Positions 24,009-33,645 of a DNA stretch of 64,000 nucleotides are shown here, piece by piece. Both the position numbers and the translations under genes were made by a program. Source of the DNA: Moraxella lacunata (lineage in GTDB: Bacteria > Pseudomonadota > Gammaproteobacteria > Pseudomonadales > Moraxellaceae); NCBI RefSeq assembly GCF_900453205.1, contig NZ_UGQU01000002.1, positions 62,001-126,000 on the forward strand, written 5' to 3'. Below the pieces are notes generated by a model. It worked only from the letters and a program-made list of their open reading frames with translations. It was not told where the DNA came from and made no database searches. Each line of letters begins with the position of its first letter. Within the stretch, counting starts at the first letter, position 1.

Positions 24009-24392
24009 TTACTGATTTCTTCTTGGCAGTGATTCACGCCCTGCGATACGCACCACACGCCCATTTTCAAAAAAGATAGACAGGTACTGACTGGCGTTTT
24101 TGATGTCTTTTTTGCCCGCTCGCTTGCCGTCTGTGCCTGCGGTGTAGTCATACAGATAGTCAAAGCGGTTCGGGTTTAGCGTGTCTTTCATGGCAGGGCT
24201 ACCAAGCAAATAGGTCACTTGGTCGGCGGTCATGCCTACTTGCACCTGCGATGCCTGAGCGGACGTGATGGGCGTGCCTTGGGGCAAATCAATGGTATAC
24301 ACACGAAACACCGAACAGCCTGACAATGCCAATGTGCCGACCAGTGCCAACGCCATGAATTTAGGGGCAAATGTTTGCGATAGGGTCATCAT
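24009..24392 (-). CDS. bamE: Outer-membrane assembly lipoprotein BamE (SmpA/OmlA)
   Basis: 127-residue lipoprotein of the BAM complex. Signal peptide with lipobox LSGC (Cys at about residue 26, after LALVGTLALSGC). The conserved core is TPITSAQASQVQVGMTADQV with the LLGSPAMKDTLNPNRFDYLY motif, then LSIFFENGRVVRI. It stabilises the BamD-BamA interaction at the outer membrane. The MITE-like element inserted exactly after its stop codon did not disturb the frame. Confidence 0.93.
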   Translation of the reverse strand: MMTLSQTFAPKFMALALVGTLALSGCSVFRVYTIDLPQGTPITSAQASQVQVGMTADQVTYLLGSPAMKDTLNPNRFDYLYDYTAGTDGKRAGKKDIKNASQYLSIFFENGRVVRIAGRESLPRRNQ

Positions 24393-24541
24393 ATACTCTC
24401 ATCCTTATAAATAATCGTCATATTAAACGCAAGTGCAAAAATATGCAAGTTTTTTATGACGCCCTACCCCCAAAAGCCGACTACCCAAAGTTTACAAAAT
24501 ATGCTATGCTCACGATGATTCTACCGCCTGTTGATGTCATC

Positions 24542-25402
24542 ATGTCCGATTTTTCACACGACTTTTTGCACGATTTTGCCACGATTGACCTGTCCACCCC
24601 TTGGCTTGCCCCGTATTTGCCTATTCATCAGGCATTTGCCGACCGCCCTGCCCTGCCACTGTTTGAGTGGTTAAACGGCTATTTTGCCGACAATGATATT
24701 GCCCTAAAAAATCACCAAAACTGCCCACTTACCTTTACCCACCAAAACGACCTAGAACACGGCACAGCGTACGAAACCCACATTGGGCAACACCACAAAA
24801 TCCCAACCCGTGATAACCTACACGACTGGTTTGGGGCGTGCGTGTGGTCAGTTTTTCCCCATACCAAATCACTATTGAACGCCAAACATCTCGCCCACAT
24901 GGGCGACAACCACACCGCCAATGCTCGCAACCGTGTGCGAGACACCATTACCGTATTTGATGAAAATGGGGCGATACTTGTTGTCGCCGATGATGAGATT
25001 GGCACTACCATTGGGCAAGCCTTGGTAGGTTTTGATTGGCAAACGTGCTTGGTGGATAACCGTGAATATTGGGCAGATTATCATAATGACAACAACAAAA
25101 AAGCCAAAGTCTTTATATTCGGTCATGCGTTATTGGAGCAACTTATCAACCCCTACAAATCCTTATGTAGCCATACCGTGATTATCAAAGTTCATTCGTC
25201 ATTTTTTGCCAAATCACTCAATGAGCAATTAGCCATGTTGGATAATCAATTATCAGAACATTTAAATAACTTTTTAAAAGATGATATTACGCCACGCCAA
25301 TTAAATCCCTTGCCGATATTGGGTGTGCCGTATTTTTGGGATAATGCCGACCCTGCCTTTTATGATGACCCTTTTGTATTTAGAAAAGGGCGGAGAAAAT
25401 AG
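24542..25402 (+). CDS. DUF3025 domain-containing protein
   Basis: 286 residues from ATG 24542, soluble. Family-like motifs are IDLSTPWLAPYLPIHQAFAD near the start, TRDNLHDWFGACVWSVFPHT, the ARNRVRDTITVFDENGAILV stretch, FGHALLEQLINPYKSLCSHT, and the C-terminal LPILGVPYFWDNADPAFYDD followed by VFRKGRR. DUF3025 has no assigned activity. The frame is open upstream to an ATG at 24371 that would overlap bamE; none of the candidate starts has a convincing ribosome-binding site, so the start is uncertain. The residues before 24542 do not resemble the family. Confidence 0.75.
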   Translation: MSDFSHDFLHDFATIDLSTPWLAPYLPIHQAFADRPALPLFEWLNGYFADNDIALKNHQNCPLTFTHQNDLEHGTAYETHIGQHHKIPTRDNLHDWFGACVWSVFPHTKSLLNAKHLAHMGDNHTANARNRVRDTITVFDENGAILVVADDEIGTTIGQALVGFDWQTCLVDNREYWADYHNDNNKKAKVFIFGHALLEQLINPYKSLCSHTVIIKVHSSFFAKSLNEQLAMLDNQLSEHLNNFLKDDITPRQLNPLPILGVPYFWDNADPAFYDDPFVFRKGRRK

Positions 25403-25485
25403 CTCTTTAAAATAAATTTAAAATAAAACCACTTTATAAAAACCCAATCATTTATCACACTCATATAACCAAGTTGGAAAAAACC

Positions 25486-25932
25486 ATGTATAAAATTGCC
25501 TTGATTTTACATTTATTTGGAGCCAGCATTTGGGTGGGTGGGCATTTGTACCTGCTCATCCGCCTAATGCCCAATTTTATCCGCCAAAATGACGTGGCAG
25601 GATTTTTATCCTTTGAAAAAAGCTATGAACCCTTGGGCATGACCGCCCTTGCCGTGCAAGTGGTAACAGGCTTTTATATGCTAACAACCCTACTACCCCC
25701 ATCACTTTGGGGGCAAAACATGGGCATGCTGACCGCCCTTGTGCATGGTAAATTAACATGGCTCATCTTAACGATACTTACCGCCTTGCACGCCCGTTTT
25801 CGGGTGGTTAAAAAGCTAGAAAATGGCATGCATACCGCCAATACATTAAAAGTCATGGGCGTTCACGTGTTACTTATCTGCGTGTGGAGCGTGGCATTTG
25901 TCATCAATGGGACGTTTTTCCGTTTTGGGTGA
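25486..25932 (+). CDS. CopD-family membrane protein
   Basis: 148 residues with four transmembrane helices, starting YKIALILHLFGASIWVGGHL. The HLFGASIWVGGHL pattern with its two His residues and the later VTGFYMLT and LVHGKLTWLILTILTALHAR match small CopD-like copper-resistance or DUF2269-type proteins. A TTG at 25474 is part of the ribosome-binding region (TTGGAAAA); ATG 25486 is preferred. No copper-responsive neighbour is present, so the copper link is from the family alone. Confidence 0.7.
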   Translation: MYKIALILHLFGASIWVGGHLYLLIRLMPNFIRQNDVAGFLSFEKSYEPLGMTALAVQVVTGFYMLTTLLPPSLWGQNMGMLTALVHGKLTWLILTILTALHARFRVVKKLENGMHTANTLKVMGVHVLLICVWSVAFVINGTFFRFG

Positions 25933-26042
25933 TATTTTTATAAACAATTATCATTTGTAAAATCACGCCCCATCTTGTCTCATATCTTTTTGACATCATC
26001 ATGACAATCAACCGTTTACCCTTAATATTTCTCAAAAATTTC

Positions 26043-26071
26043 TGTAAATTTATCAAAGTTTAGCGTATAAT
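26043..26071 (+). promoter_or_regulatory. Candidate sigma-70 promoter for the nqr operon
   Basis: A consensus TATAAT is at 26066-26071, with TGTAAA 17 bases upstream as a weak -35. It lies about 285 bases before nqrA. The 423-base space 25933-26355 also holds the MITE-like element (26113-26211), so the transcript would begin with this element. I saw no riboswitch fold that I can name. Confidence 0.45.
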
Positions 26072-26112
26072 AGATAGGATTTTCATGCCTAATTTGGGCA
26101 AAAGAACGATTG

Positions 26113-26211
26113 TTAGGACGTGTTAAACGTGATGATGTTACCAGTCATAGACAGTGATTTGTTTTGATTTGCCAAGTTTTATTCATCTAAATTTTAATTA
26201 ACACGCCCTAA
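26113..26211. mobile_element. MITE-like element, 99 bp, in the nqr leader
   Basis: TTAGGACGTGTTAA at the left end and TTAACACGCCCTAA at the right end form a 14-base inverted repeat with one mismatch around a 71-base AT-rich core without an open frame. It lies between the candidate nqr promoter and nqrA, so it would be part of the untranslated leader. Confidence 0.6.
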
Positions 26212-26355
26212 ACGTTCATCAAAACAGGTAGCCAGTCGCCACTGTAACTACAAAGCATTAACGTGTTGTTAAGGAGTTTAAGGTCAGCGTTAAAGCTCTC
26301 GTGTGTACCAACAGGAGTCTGGTATGGTCATTTCACTCAGAGTGAGTATCCGCTT

Positions 26356-27696
26356 ATGATTACCATAAAAAAGGGGTTGGACTTGCCTATCACGGGCGAG
26401 CCAACCAAAGAAATTAGCGAACACACACCTACTCATGTCGCCCTTATCGGTTATGATTATATCGGTATGCGTCCGACCATGCACGTCAAGGAAGGCGATA
26501 CGGTCGCCAAAGGACAGGTGGTGTTTGAAGACAAAAAGCGTCTGGGGGTCAAATACACCGCCCCCGTCTCAGGTAAGGTCATCGCCATCAACCGTGGCGA
26601 GCGACGTGTGTTTGAAAGCCTAGTCATTGAAGTTGCCCAAGGCGATGAGATTAGCTTTAAAACCCACGCCAAAGACAGCCTTGCCAAGCTGTCTCGTGAA
26701 GAAGTGGTATCACAGCTCAATGACGCTGGCGAATGGACAGCGTTTCGCACCCGTCCTTTTAGCCGTACCCCTGAACTTGACAGCACGCCGTCAGCGATTT
26801 TTGTAACCGCCACCGACACCAACCCCCTAAGTGCCGACCCTGCCGATATTATCAATGCCAATATTGATGATTTTAACAGTGGTCTTGCCGTCATCTCTAT
26901 CCTATCGCCAAAAACGCTTGTTTGTCATGGCAAAACCGCCCCAACCAAAGCCACCAATGTTGCAGGCAGCGTTGAATATCACGGTTTTGACGGCGTTCAC
27001 CCTGCTGGCAACGCAGGCACGCACATTCACTTTTTGCACCCCTTGGCTCGTGGCGTAACCGTGTGGACAATCGGTTATCAAGACGTGATTGCCATTGGTA
27101 AGCTCTTTACCACAGGTAAGATTCACACCGAACGCACCATTAGCCTAGCTGGCACGGTCGTCAAAAACCCGCGCCTTATCAAAACCACTCGTGGGGCGGA
27201 TTTGAACGCCTTAACTCATGGCGAGCTAAATGGCGATGACAACCGTATCATCTCAGGGTCGGTGTTGTCAGGTCGTAAAGCCAGTGGCACGGTGGCGTAT
27301 CTTGGACGTTTTCACAATCAAGTCTCAGCACTTGCCGAAGGTCGTGAACGCCCTGCATTTCACTACCTAACACTTGGGGCGAACCGTTTTTCAACGCTAC
27401 CGATTTATATTTCTCAATTTTTTAAAGGCAAAAAATACGCCTTTACCACAAGTACCAATGGTTCACCTCGTGCCATGGTGCCAATCGGTTCGTTTGAAAC
27501 CGTCATGCCCCAAGACTACCTACCCACTCAGCTACTTCGCTCGCTCATCGTTGGCGACATTGTAGAAGCAGTGGAGCTTGGTGCGTTGGAGCTTGACGAA
27601 GAAGATTTGGCACTTTGCACCTTTGTATCGCCTGGTAAATATGAGTTTGGCGATATTTTGCGTGATAACCTAACTCGTATTGAAGCAGAAGGTTAA
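26356..27696 (+). CDS. nqrA: Na+-translocating NADH:quinone reductase subunit A
   Basis: NqrA is the cytoplasmic subunit of the sodium-pumping NADH:ubiquinone oxidoreductase; it takes part in quinone binding. 446 residues from ATG 26356, the same length as Vibrio NqrA, beginning [16 protein letters not shown]. Other family segments are [18 protein letters not shown], the [20 protein letters not shown] biotinyl-like loop, and the C-terminal [20 protein letters not shown] with [13 protein letters not shown] longer frame upstream from 26263 is not needed. It is the first gene of the nqrABCDEF operon. Confidence 0.96.
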   Translation: MITIKKGLDLPITGEPTKEISEHTPTHVALIGYDYIGMRPTMHVKEGDTVAKGQVVFEDKKRLGVKYTAPVSGKVIAINRGERRVFESLVIEVAQGDEISFKTHAKDSLAKLSREEVVSQLNDAGEWTAFRTRPFSRTPELDSTPSAIFVTATDTNPLSADPADIINANIDDFNSGLAVISILSPKTLVCHGKTAPTKATNVAGSVEYHGFDGVHPAGNAGTHIHFLHPLARGVTVWTIGYQDVIAIGKLFTTGKIHTERTISLAGTVVKNPRLIKTTRGADLNALTHGELNGDDNRIISGSVLSGRKASGTVAYLGRFHNQVSALAEGRERPAFHYLTLGANRFSTLPIYISQFFKGKKYAFTTSTNGSPRAMVPIGSFETVMPQDYLPTQLLRSLIVGDIVEAVELGALELDEEDLALCTFVSPGKYEFGDILRDNLTRIEAEG

Positions 27697-27708
27697 GGAA
27701 GGCAAACG

Positions 27709-28959
27709 ATGAAATTTTTACATAATTTATTTGACCGTACCAAGCCATCCTTTACCAAGGGTGGTAAATACGAAAAATACTATGCCGTCTGGGAAGCGTT
27801 TGACACCTTTTTGCGTCAGCCAAGCTCTCAAACGTACTCCGCCTCACATGTGCGTGATGGTATTGACCTAAAACGCATGATGATTACCGTGTGGCTCTGT
27901 ACTTTTCCTGTCATGTTTTGGGGGATGTACAATGTCGGCTTTCAAGCCTTGACTGCCATACAGCATTTTGGCATTGACCCAACAGGCTGGCGTACCATTG
28001 TTACAGGCATGGTAGGCTATGACCCAAATAGCATCCTTGCTTGTATAGTCTATGGGGCGATGCAGTTTTTGCCCATTTATATCATCACCTTTGCGGTTGG
28101 TTTTGCGTGGGAGCTGATTTTTGCGGTGGTGCGTGGGCATGAGATTAACGAAGGCTTTTTCGTTACGTCCGTCCTATTTGCCCTATCACTACCGCCTGAT
28201 ATTCCGCTTTGGCAAGTTGCCCTTGGTATCAGCTTTGGTGTGGTCGTGGCAAAAGAAGTCTTTGGCGGTACAGGCAAGAACTTTCTTAACCCTGCTTTGG
28301 CAGGTCGTGCATTCTTGTACTTTGCCTACCCTGCCTATATGTCAGGCGATGCGGTATGGACGGCCGTTAAAGGCTTAAACAACGTGGACGGTTATAGCGG
28401 TGCAACCCCCCTAGGTCAAGCTGCCGCAGGTGTGCCGTCTAATGCTTTTGTGGACGCTTATGGCAATACCATTTCTTGGGGTCAAGCCTTTTTGGGCAAT
28501 ATGCAAGGCTCTATCGGCGAAGTCTCAACCCTTGCTATTCTTATCGGTGGTGCGGTGCTCATGTACACCAGAATCGCTTCTTGGCGTGTGATTGCAGGGG
28601 CGGTCATCGGTCTTGTGGTTACTGCCTTTATCTTTAATATGATTGGTAGCGACACCAACCCAATGATGAGCCTTGCTCCCCATTGGCATTTGGTCATCGG
28701 TGGCTTTATGTTTGGTGCCGTCTTTATGGCAACCGACCCCGTATCTGCTGCCCACACCAACACAGGTCGCTGGTGCTATGGCTTACTCATCGGCTTTATG
28801 ACGGTTGCCATTCGTGTGGTAAACCCTGCTTTCCCAGAAGGTATCATGCTTGCCATTTTGTTTGCCAACCTATTTGCACCGCTATTTGACTACTTTGTCA
28901 AACAAGCCAACATCAAACGTCAAACAGCACGGAGACTAGCTCATGTCAGCCAAAAATAG
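27709..28959 (+). CDS. nqrB: Na+-translocating NADH:quinone reductase subunit B
   Basis: Integral membrane subunit carrying covalent FMN and riboflavin and forming part of the sodium path; 416 residues with about ten membrane helices. It starts [20 protein letters not shown]. The FMN-threonine site lies in [13 protein letters not shown] at about residue 225. Other conserved parts are [20 protein letters not shown] and [34 protein letters not shown] precedes the ATG. Its end overlaps nqrC by 17 bases. Confidence 0.96.
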   Translation: MKFLHNLFDRTKPSFTKGGKYEKYYAVWEAFDTFLRQPSSQTYSASHVRDGIDLKRMMITVWLCTFPVMFWGMYNVGFQALTAIQHFGIDPTGWRTIVTGMVGYDPNSILACIVYGAMQFLPIYIITFAVGFAWELIFAVVRGHEINEGFFVTSVLFALSLPPDIPLWQVALGISFGVVVAKEVFGGTGKNFLNPALAGRAFLYFAYPAYMSGDAVWTAVKGLNNVDGYSGATPLGQAAAGVPSNAFVDAYGNTISWGQAFLGNMQGSIGEVSTLAILIGGAVLMYTRIASWRVIAGAVIGLVVTAFIFNMIGSDTNPMMSLAPHWHLVIGGFMFGAVFMATDPVSAAHTNTGRWCYGLLIGFMTVAIRVVNPAFPEGIMLAILFANLFAPLFDYFVKQANIKRQTARRLAHVSQK

Positions 28960-29749
28960 TAACGTTACAACCCTTGTAACCGCTTTGGTGCTGTGCCTTG
29001 TCTGTTCGGTCATGGTGTCAGCCGTTGCGGTGGGTCTAAAACCCCAACAAACTGCCAACAGCACCCTAGATTTTAACAAAAACGTCCTTATCGCCGCAGG
29101 TAAATTTGACCCAAATACCGAGTCAAATGCGGTGGTGGCAGAACGCTTTAAAGAGTTTGAAGTTCATCTTGTCAATCTAGAAACAGGCAAATTTGCTACC
29201 GAAGAAGAAGCTACCCAAGCAGGCATCACAGACGTGGCAAATTATGACATTGCCAAAGCAGCTCGCACCCCTGCTCTTAGCACGCCACTTGAAAACGACA
29301 TCGCTGCCATTGGTGGTAAGCCAAAATTCGGTAAAGCCTATGTCGCCAAAAACGCAAGCGGTGAGATTGAGACGCTCGTTCTACCCTTTCACGGAGCGGG
29401 TCTGTGGGGTCAAATCTATGGACTGCTTACCCTTGATAAGGACTTTAATACCATTAAAGGCGTAAACTTCTATCAGCACAAAGAAACCCCCGGTCTGGGT
29501 TCTCGTATCACCGAAGAGCCTTGGCGTGCCCAATGGCATGACAAAAAAGCCCATGATGACAACGGCAACGTGCTTATGGGTGTTGCCAAGGCAGGTACTG
29601 CCAAACCTACCGAAGTCAACGGCATTAGCGGTGCTACCCTAACAGGTCGTGGCGTGCATAACATGGTTCAGTTTTGGCTGGGCAAAGACGGTTATCAGCC
29701 GTTTTTAGACAACCTAAAAGCTGGCACAGCTGGCGGTAAAGGAGCATAA
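28943..29749 (+). CDS. nqrC: Na+-translocating NADH:quinone reductase subunit C
   Basis: 268 residues. One N-terminal membrane helix ([20 protein letters not shown]) anchors a periplasmic FMN domain. The FMN is attached at the Thr of [20 protein letters not shown] near residue 230. Other family segments are [20 protein letters not shown] and [19 protein letters not shown]. It lies between nqrB (overlap) and nqrD (two-base gap), indicating tight translational coupling. Confidence 0.96.
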   Translation: MSAKNSNVTTLVTALVLCLVCSVMVSAVAVGLKPQQTANSTLDFNKNVLIAAGKFDPNTESNAVVAERFKEFEVHLVNLETGKFATEEEATQAGITDVANYDIAKAARTPALSTPLENDIAAIGGKPKFGKAYVAKNASGEIETLVLPFHGAGLWGQIYGLLTLDKDFNTIKGVNFYQHKETPGLGSRITEEPWRAQWHDKKAHDDNGNVLMGVAKAGTAKPTEVNGISGATLTGRGVHNMVQFWLGKDGYQPFLDNLKAGTAGGKGA

Positions 29750-29751
29750 TC

Positions 29752-30411
29752 ATGGCGGATACCAAAAAGATTTTAACCACGCCGATTTTTAATAACAACC
29801 CCATTGCCCTGCAAATCCTTGGTATTTGTTCGGCATTGGCGGTTACCACGAGCGTGCAAAACGCCCTTGTCATGTGTATTGCACTCACGCTCGTTACGGC
29901 ATTTTCTAGCTTTTTTATCTCAATCATTCGTAACAATATCCCGTCATCGATTCGTATCATCGTACAAATGGTCGTGATTGCGTCATTGGTTATCGTGGTT
30001 GAGCAAATCCTAAAAGCGGTCGCCTATGACACCGCCAAATCGCTAGGCGCGTTCATCGGTCTTATCATCACCAACTGTATCGTTATGGGTCGTGCCGAAG
30101 CCTACGCCATGAGCAACCCACCAATCCCAAGTTTTATTGACGGTATTGGTAACGGCTTGGGCTACTCAACCGTACTGATTTTTGTGGCAAGTATCCGTGA
30201 AATCATCGGTAACGGTAGCTGGTTTGGTATTCAGCTTTTAGAAAAAGCCACAGACGGTGGTTGGTATATCCCAAATGGCTTGCTGTTGTTGCCACCGTCA
30301 TCGTTCTTTGTCATTGCTCTGTTCATCGCCATTGTGCGTTACTGGAAACCTGAGCAACAAGAACCTGCGGAGTTTGTCATTGCACCAAATTCTAAGGGAG
30401 GGGCACACTAA
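29752..30411 (+). CDS. nqrD: Na+-translocating NADH:quinone reductase subunit D
   Basis: 219-residue membrane subunit with six helices. It begins [20 protein letters not shown] with [16 protein letters not shown], and has the conserved [16 protein letters not shown], in which the Cys helps hold the intramembrane 2Fe-2S cluster shared with NqrE. Ends ...PNSKGGAH. Its last base is shared with the start of nqrE. Confidence 0.96.
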   Translation: MADTKKILTTPIFNNNPIALQILGICSALAVTTSVQNALVMCIALTLVTAFSSFFISIIRNNIPSSIRIIVQMVVIASLVIVVEQILKAVAYDTAKSLGAFIGLIITNCIVMGRAEAYAMSNPPIPSFIDGIGNGLGYSTVLIFVASIREIIGNGSWFGIQLLEKATDGGWYIPNGLLLLPPSSFFVIALFIAIVRYWKPEQQEPAEFVIAPNSKGGAH

Positions 30412-31019
30412 TGGGACACTATATCAGTTTATTCATCACGTCCGTATTCATTGAAAACATGGCTCTTGCCTTTTTCTTGGGTATGTGCACGTTCATCGCT
30501 GTCTCCAAAAAAGTCTCCACCGCCATTGGTCTGGGCGTTGCGGTCGTTGTGGTTATGGCGGTTACTGTTCCGCTAAACAACCTGCTTTACCAATTCCTAC
30601 TAAAAGACGGGGCATTGGCGTGGGCAGGTATGCCAAATACCGATTTGTCTTTCTTGGGACTATTAAGCTATATCGCTCTGATTGCGGCAACCGTCCAAAT
30701 CTTAGAGATGTTTTTGGACAAATTCATGCCAGCACTCTACAACGCCCTAGGCGTATTCTTGCCACTCATCACGGTAAACTGTGCGATCATGGGTGGCGTG
30801 CTATTTATGGTAGAGCGCGATTACAACTTTGGCGAATCTATCGTCTATGGCGTGGGTTCTGGCTTTGGTTGGGCATTGGCGATTACGGCATTGGCAGGAC
30901 TTCGTGAGAAGCTCAAATACTCAGACGTACCCGCCCCCCTTCGTGGTCTTGGCATTACCTTTATCACTGTCGGACTGATGTCGCTTGGCTTTATGTCATT
31001 CGGCGGTATGAGCTTATAA
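30411..31019 (+). CDS. nqrE: Na+-translocating NADH:quinone reductase subunit E
   Basis: 202-residue membrane subunit with six helices, an inverted homologue of NqrD. It starts [20 protein letters not shown] followed by [13 protein letters not shown], and has [20 protein letters not shown]; the Cys in CTF and NCA belong to the intramembrane iron-sulfur site. It ends FMSFGGMSL. Start overlaps nqrD by one base; nqrF follows after nine bases with AAGGAGAAACC. Confidence 0.96.
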   Translation: MGHYISLFITSVFIENMALAFFLGMCTFIAVSKKVSTAIGLGVAVVVVMAVTVPLNNLLYQFLLKDGALAWAGMPNTDLSFLGLLSYIALIAATVQILEMFLDKFMPALYNALGVFLPLITVNCAIMGGVLFMVERDYNFGESIVYGVGSGFGWALAITALAGLREKLKYSDVPAPLRGLGITFITVGLMSLGFMSFGGMSL

Positions 31020-31028
31020 GGAGAAACC

Positions 31029-32261
31029 ATGTTTGGTACAGCAATCAGTGGTGTCATCATGTTTACCGCCATCATCATGAGTTTGGTGGTGGTCATCTTG
31101 GTGGCACGCTCACGCCTTGTCAGCTCAGGCAAGGTAACAATCAATATCAACGACAACCCCGACAACAACGTAACGACCGCCGCAGGGGGCAAACTCTTGC
31201 AAACTCTTGCAGGCGAAGGCATTTTCTTGTCGTCAGCCTGTGGTGGCGGTGGTACTTGCGGTCAATGTCGTTGTAAGGTGTTGGACGGTGGCGGTTCTAT
31301 CCTACCCACCGAAGAAGGTCATTTTACCCAAGGCGAGATTCGTGAGGGTATGCGTTTGGCATGTCAAGTTGCTGTCAAGCAAGACATGAAAATTGAGATT
31401 GACCCTGAATTTTTTGATGTCAAAAAATGGGAATGTGAGGTTATCTCTAATGACAACGTGGCAACCTTCATTAAAGAGCTTACTCTCAAAATCCCAGAGG
31501 GCGAAGTCGTACCTTTCCGTGCAGGTGGCTATGTACAGCTAGAAGCCCCACCGCATGAAGTGCATTACAAAGACTTTGACATTGCCAAAGAATACCACGA
31601 AGACTGGGACAACTTTAACCTATGGCGTTATACGTCCAAGGTTGATGAGCCTGTGATTCGTGCCTACTCTATGGCAAACTATCCCGAAGAAAAGGGCATC
31701 ATCAAGTTTAACATTCGTATCGCAAGCCCACCGCCACGAGGTCCTGACAATATCCCACCCGGCAAAATGTCATCGTATGTATTTAGCCTAAAACCGGGTG
31801 ATAAGATTACCGTATCTGGTCCTTATGGTGAGTTCTTTGCCAAAGACACCAAAGCCGAAATGGTATTCATCGGGGGCGGTGCAGGTATGGCTCCCATGCG
31901 TTCACACATTTTTGACCAGCTAAAACGCCTAAAATCCGACCGCAAAATCAGCTTCTGGTATGGTGCTCGCTCTAAGCGTGAGATGTTCTATGTTGAAGAT
32001 TATGATGGTCTGGCAGCAGAGTTTCCGAATTTTGAGTGGCATGTGGCACTCTCTGACCCACAACCTGAGGATAACTGGGAAGGCTATACAGGCTTTATTC
32101 ACAACGTTCTGTATGAAAACTACCTAAAAGACCACCCTGCCCCAGAAGACTGTGAATTCTATATGTGTGGACCTCCTGTCATGAACGCCGCCGTCATCAA
32201 AATGCTCAAAGACTTGGGCGTAGAAGATGAAAATATCTTGCTTGATGACTTTGGTGGTTAA
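31029..32261 (+). CDS. nqrF: Na+-translocating NADH:quinone reductase subunit F
   Basis: NADH-oxidising subunit, 410 residues. N-terminal membrane helix ([20 protein letters not shown]), then a 2Fe-2S ferredoxin domain with [16 protein letters not shown] and the last ligand in RLACQV, then an FAD-binding domain ([11 protein letters not shown]) and an NADH domain ([37 protein letters not shown]). It ends in the conserved [10 protein letters not shown]. Last gene of the operon; followed by a terminator. Confidence 0.97.
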   Translation: MFGTAISGVIMFTAIIMSLVVVILVARSRLVSSGKVTININDNPDNNVTTAAGGKLLQTLAGEGIFLSSACGGGGTCGQCRCKVLDGGGSILPTEEGHFTQGEIREGMRLACQVAVKQDMKIEIDPEFFDVKKWECEVISNDNVATFIKELTLKIPEGEVVPFRAGGYVQLEAPPHEVHYKDFDIAKEYHEDWDNFNLWRYTSKVDEPVIRAYSMANYPEEKGIIKFNIRIASPPPRGPDNIPPGKMSSYVFSLKPGDKITVSGPYGEFFAKDTKAEMVFIGGGAGMAPMRSHIFDQLKRLKSDRKISFWYGARSKREMFYVEDYDGLAAEFPNFEWHVALSDPQPEDNWEGYTGFIHNVLYENYLKDHPAPEDCEFYMCGPPVMNAAVIKMLKDLGVEDENILLDDFGG

Positions 32262-32276
32262 TCGCCAACCTTGGTG

Positions 32277-32303
32277 AAAATCCGCTCTAATGGGCGGATT
32301 TTT
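32277..32303 (+). terminator. Terminator of the nqr operon
   Basis: AAAATCCGC and GCGGATTTTTT form a nine-base stem with an eight-base loop and a T run, 15 bases after the nqrF stop. Confidence 0.85.
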
Positions 32304-32350
32304 TGGTAAATAATAAATAATAATGACAACTCATTAAGGCTGTAAGAAAC

Positions 32351-32596
32351 TCAAGACTTATTTACGCTTTGTCTAAAATAAATTTCTAACCACTCATAAG
32401 GCGTAAAAGTCAAAGTTTTTCCTATAATCTCATCTTTCTGACTTAAAGATAAATGGAGTTTAGTCGTATTATAGAAATTAAGAATCTTGTTTTCTTGCTT
32501 TCTGTGGTCACTGCTTGCAAATTCACCTTTGTTATGCCACATTTGCATGAGTACACTCAACCCCTTACCCCTTGCAAATAAAGCCTTACAACCCAA
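32351..32596 (-). pseudogene. Possible C-terminal remnant of an integrase-core transposase
   Basis: An 81-codon frame without a good start (TTG, no ribosome-binding site). The segment QENKILNFYNTTKLHLSLSQ recalls the 'xxYNxxRxHxSL' motif that follows the catalytic Glu in IS3/IS481-type transposases, and KTLTFTPYEWLEIYF could be the usual TP-containing tail. Only this end is present, with no matching inverted repeats in view. It lies between the nqr operon and tRNA-Leu, a common place for insertions. The assignment is tentative. Confidence 0.35.
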
Positions 32597-32661
32597 TTTT
32601 AACTACAAAAAAGGCTTAGCCTTATTATACAGACTAAGCCTTTGATTTTTAAAGGAATATT

Positions 32662-32746
32662 TGGTGCGAACGGAGGGACTTGAACCCTCACGCCGTGAAG
32701 CACTACCCCCTCAAGATAGCGTGTCTACCAATTCCACCACGTTCGC
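32662..32746 (-). tRNA. tRNA-Leu (anticodon GAG)
   Basis: Reading the minus strand, the acceptor stem GCGAACG pairs with CGTTCGC, the D-arm has TGGTGGAATTGGTAGACACG, the anticodon arm is CTATC-TTGAGGG-GGTAG with anticodon GAG, a long variable arm follows (TGCTTCACGGCGT), and the T-arm is GAGGGTTCAAGTCCCTC. The gene encodes its own CCA end. It closely resembles E. coli tRNA-Leu(GAG). Confidence 0.96.
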
Positions 32747-32782
32747 AAGTGGTGTACATTATAGCCGAAGCCATCGCCATTT

Positions 32783-33331
32783 TCAAGTATTTTTTGCAAA
32801 AGATAGGGGTATATCTCGCCCAAAATGCACTTCGACGGTAAGTTTTGGCACATCTCCCAACACGTCTTGGCACACGTTCATGATATGTTCGGCAGTGAGC
32901 CATTCTACCGTACTGCTCTCTTGGGTGGTATCCTTAACCAGTAGAGCCGACCCCAGTATCGCCACACGCCTTAGCCCTTTATATCGCATGAGTTCATAAA
33001 CGTGTGGTTTTAGGGCGGTGAGGGAGTGTTTGAGCATTCGCACGCTGATGGGCTGTTCGGGGAATTTTTGGACGACAAGACTACCGACATACTCCGCCCC
33101 ACCCGTCTGCACGCCAAGCCCCGTGGTCTGCTTAGAGATACGGAACACCATCGCATCGCCCAGCGACAGCTCGCCCCCGATTGCCTTTTTTTGGTAATGC
33201 TCGTAGTTGTCGGCATACAAGCCTTTGCACCGTGCGATGACAGGGTGGGCAATGTTACCGTCTGTGCTAACAGGCATGATGAGCATCTGAGCCTTGGACT
33301 GCAAAAACGGCTCATGACTGGCAAAAATCAC
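32783..33331 (-). CDS. Macro-domain-like protein, GTG start
   Basis: 182-residue soluble protein. MLIMPVSTDGNIAHPVIARC and GLYADNYEHYQKKAIGGELS-LGDAMVF follow the layout of the first half of ADP-ribose-binding macro domains (beta strand, 'P-V-N/S-T-x-G' loop, then a helix and 'YxxYxxx...G'). The C-terminal RRVAILGSALLV and VEWLTAEHIMNVCQDVL resemble the 'ALGxGxGGLxW' strand and last helix. The Asn that normally contacts ADP-ribose in the first loop is Ser here, so hydrolase activity is doubtful. The GTG start shares four bases (GTGA) with the stop of a 49-codon gene, so it is translationally coupled. Function unknown. Confidence 0.6.
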   Translation of the reverse strand: MIFASHEPFLQSKAQMLIMPVSTDGNIAHPVIARCKGLYADNYEHYQKKAIGGELSLGDAMVFRISKQTTGLGVQTGGAEYVGSLVVQKFPEQPISVRMLKHSLTALKPHVYELMRYKGLRRVAILGSALLVKDTTQESSTVEWLTAEHIMNVCQDVLGDVPKLTVEVHFGRDIPLSFAKNT

Positions 33332-33477
33332 AACGCACCGCCTGATACAGGGTAAGCCTGCTCGCTGTCGGGATTTTCATTATCGCTTTTTTCATCAGCA
33401 GACGGCTTGGTATTGTCATGCTCATCGACTAGGGCGTCATGAATGACAAAGGGGTTAATGTTACATAACTGGCACAT
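33328..33477 (-). CDS. 49-residue protein coupled to the macro-domain-like gene
   Basis: Short frame starting MCQLCNINPFVIHDALVDEH and ending in an acidic, Asn/Ser-rich tail (YPVSGGAL at the end). An AGGAAAATT ribosome-binding site precedes the ATG and the TGA stop overlaps the GTG start of the next gene, both strong signs of a real gene. The N-terminal C-x-x-C could bind metal. No family recognised. The pair has no other genes in its transcript. Confidence 0.7.
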   Translation of the reverse strand: MCQLCNINPFVIHDALVDEHDNTKPSADEKSDNENPDSEQAYPVSGGAL

Positions 33478-33645
33478 AATTTTCCTGATAAATGGTTTGG
33501 CGTGAGCATATTTGACTTTGATGATATTTATTTTTCAAAACATCAAAAGAATTTGATTATTATAATGCCAAACACCAAAAATACCAATGCCCACCCACAA
33601 TAATGATATAATGCCCTTTTGATGATACCCAATAAATAGGCAATC

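Noticed and set aside
25933-26355. Riboswitch in the long nqr leader
   Set aside because: No recognisable riboswitch core was seen; the structure is explained by the MITE-like inverted repeats.
32783-33477. DarTG toxin-antitoxin system
   Set aside because: The larger protein has some macro-domain features, but the upstream protein is 49 residues with no ART motifs; DarT is about 200 residues.
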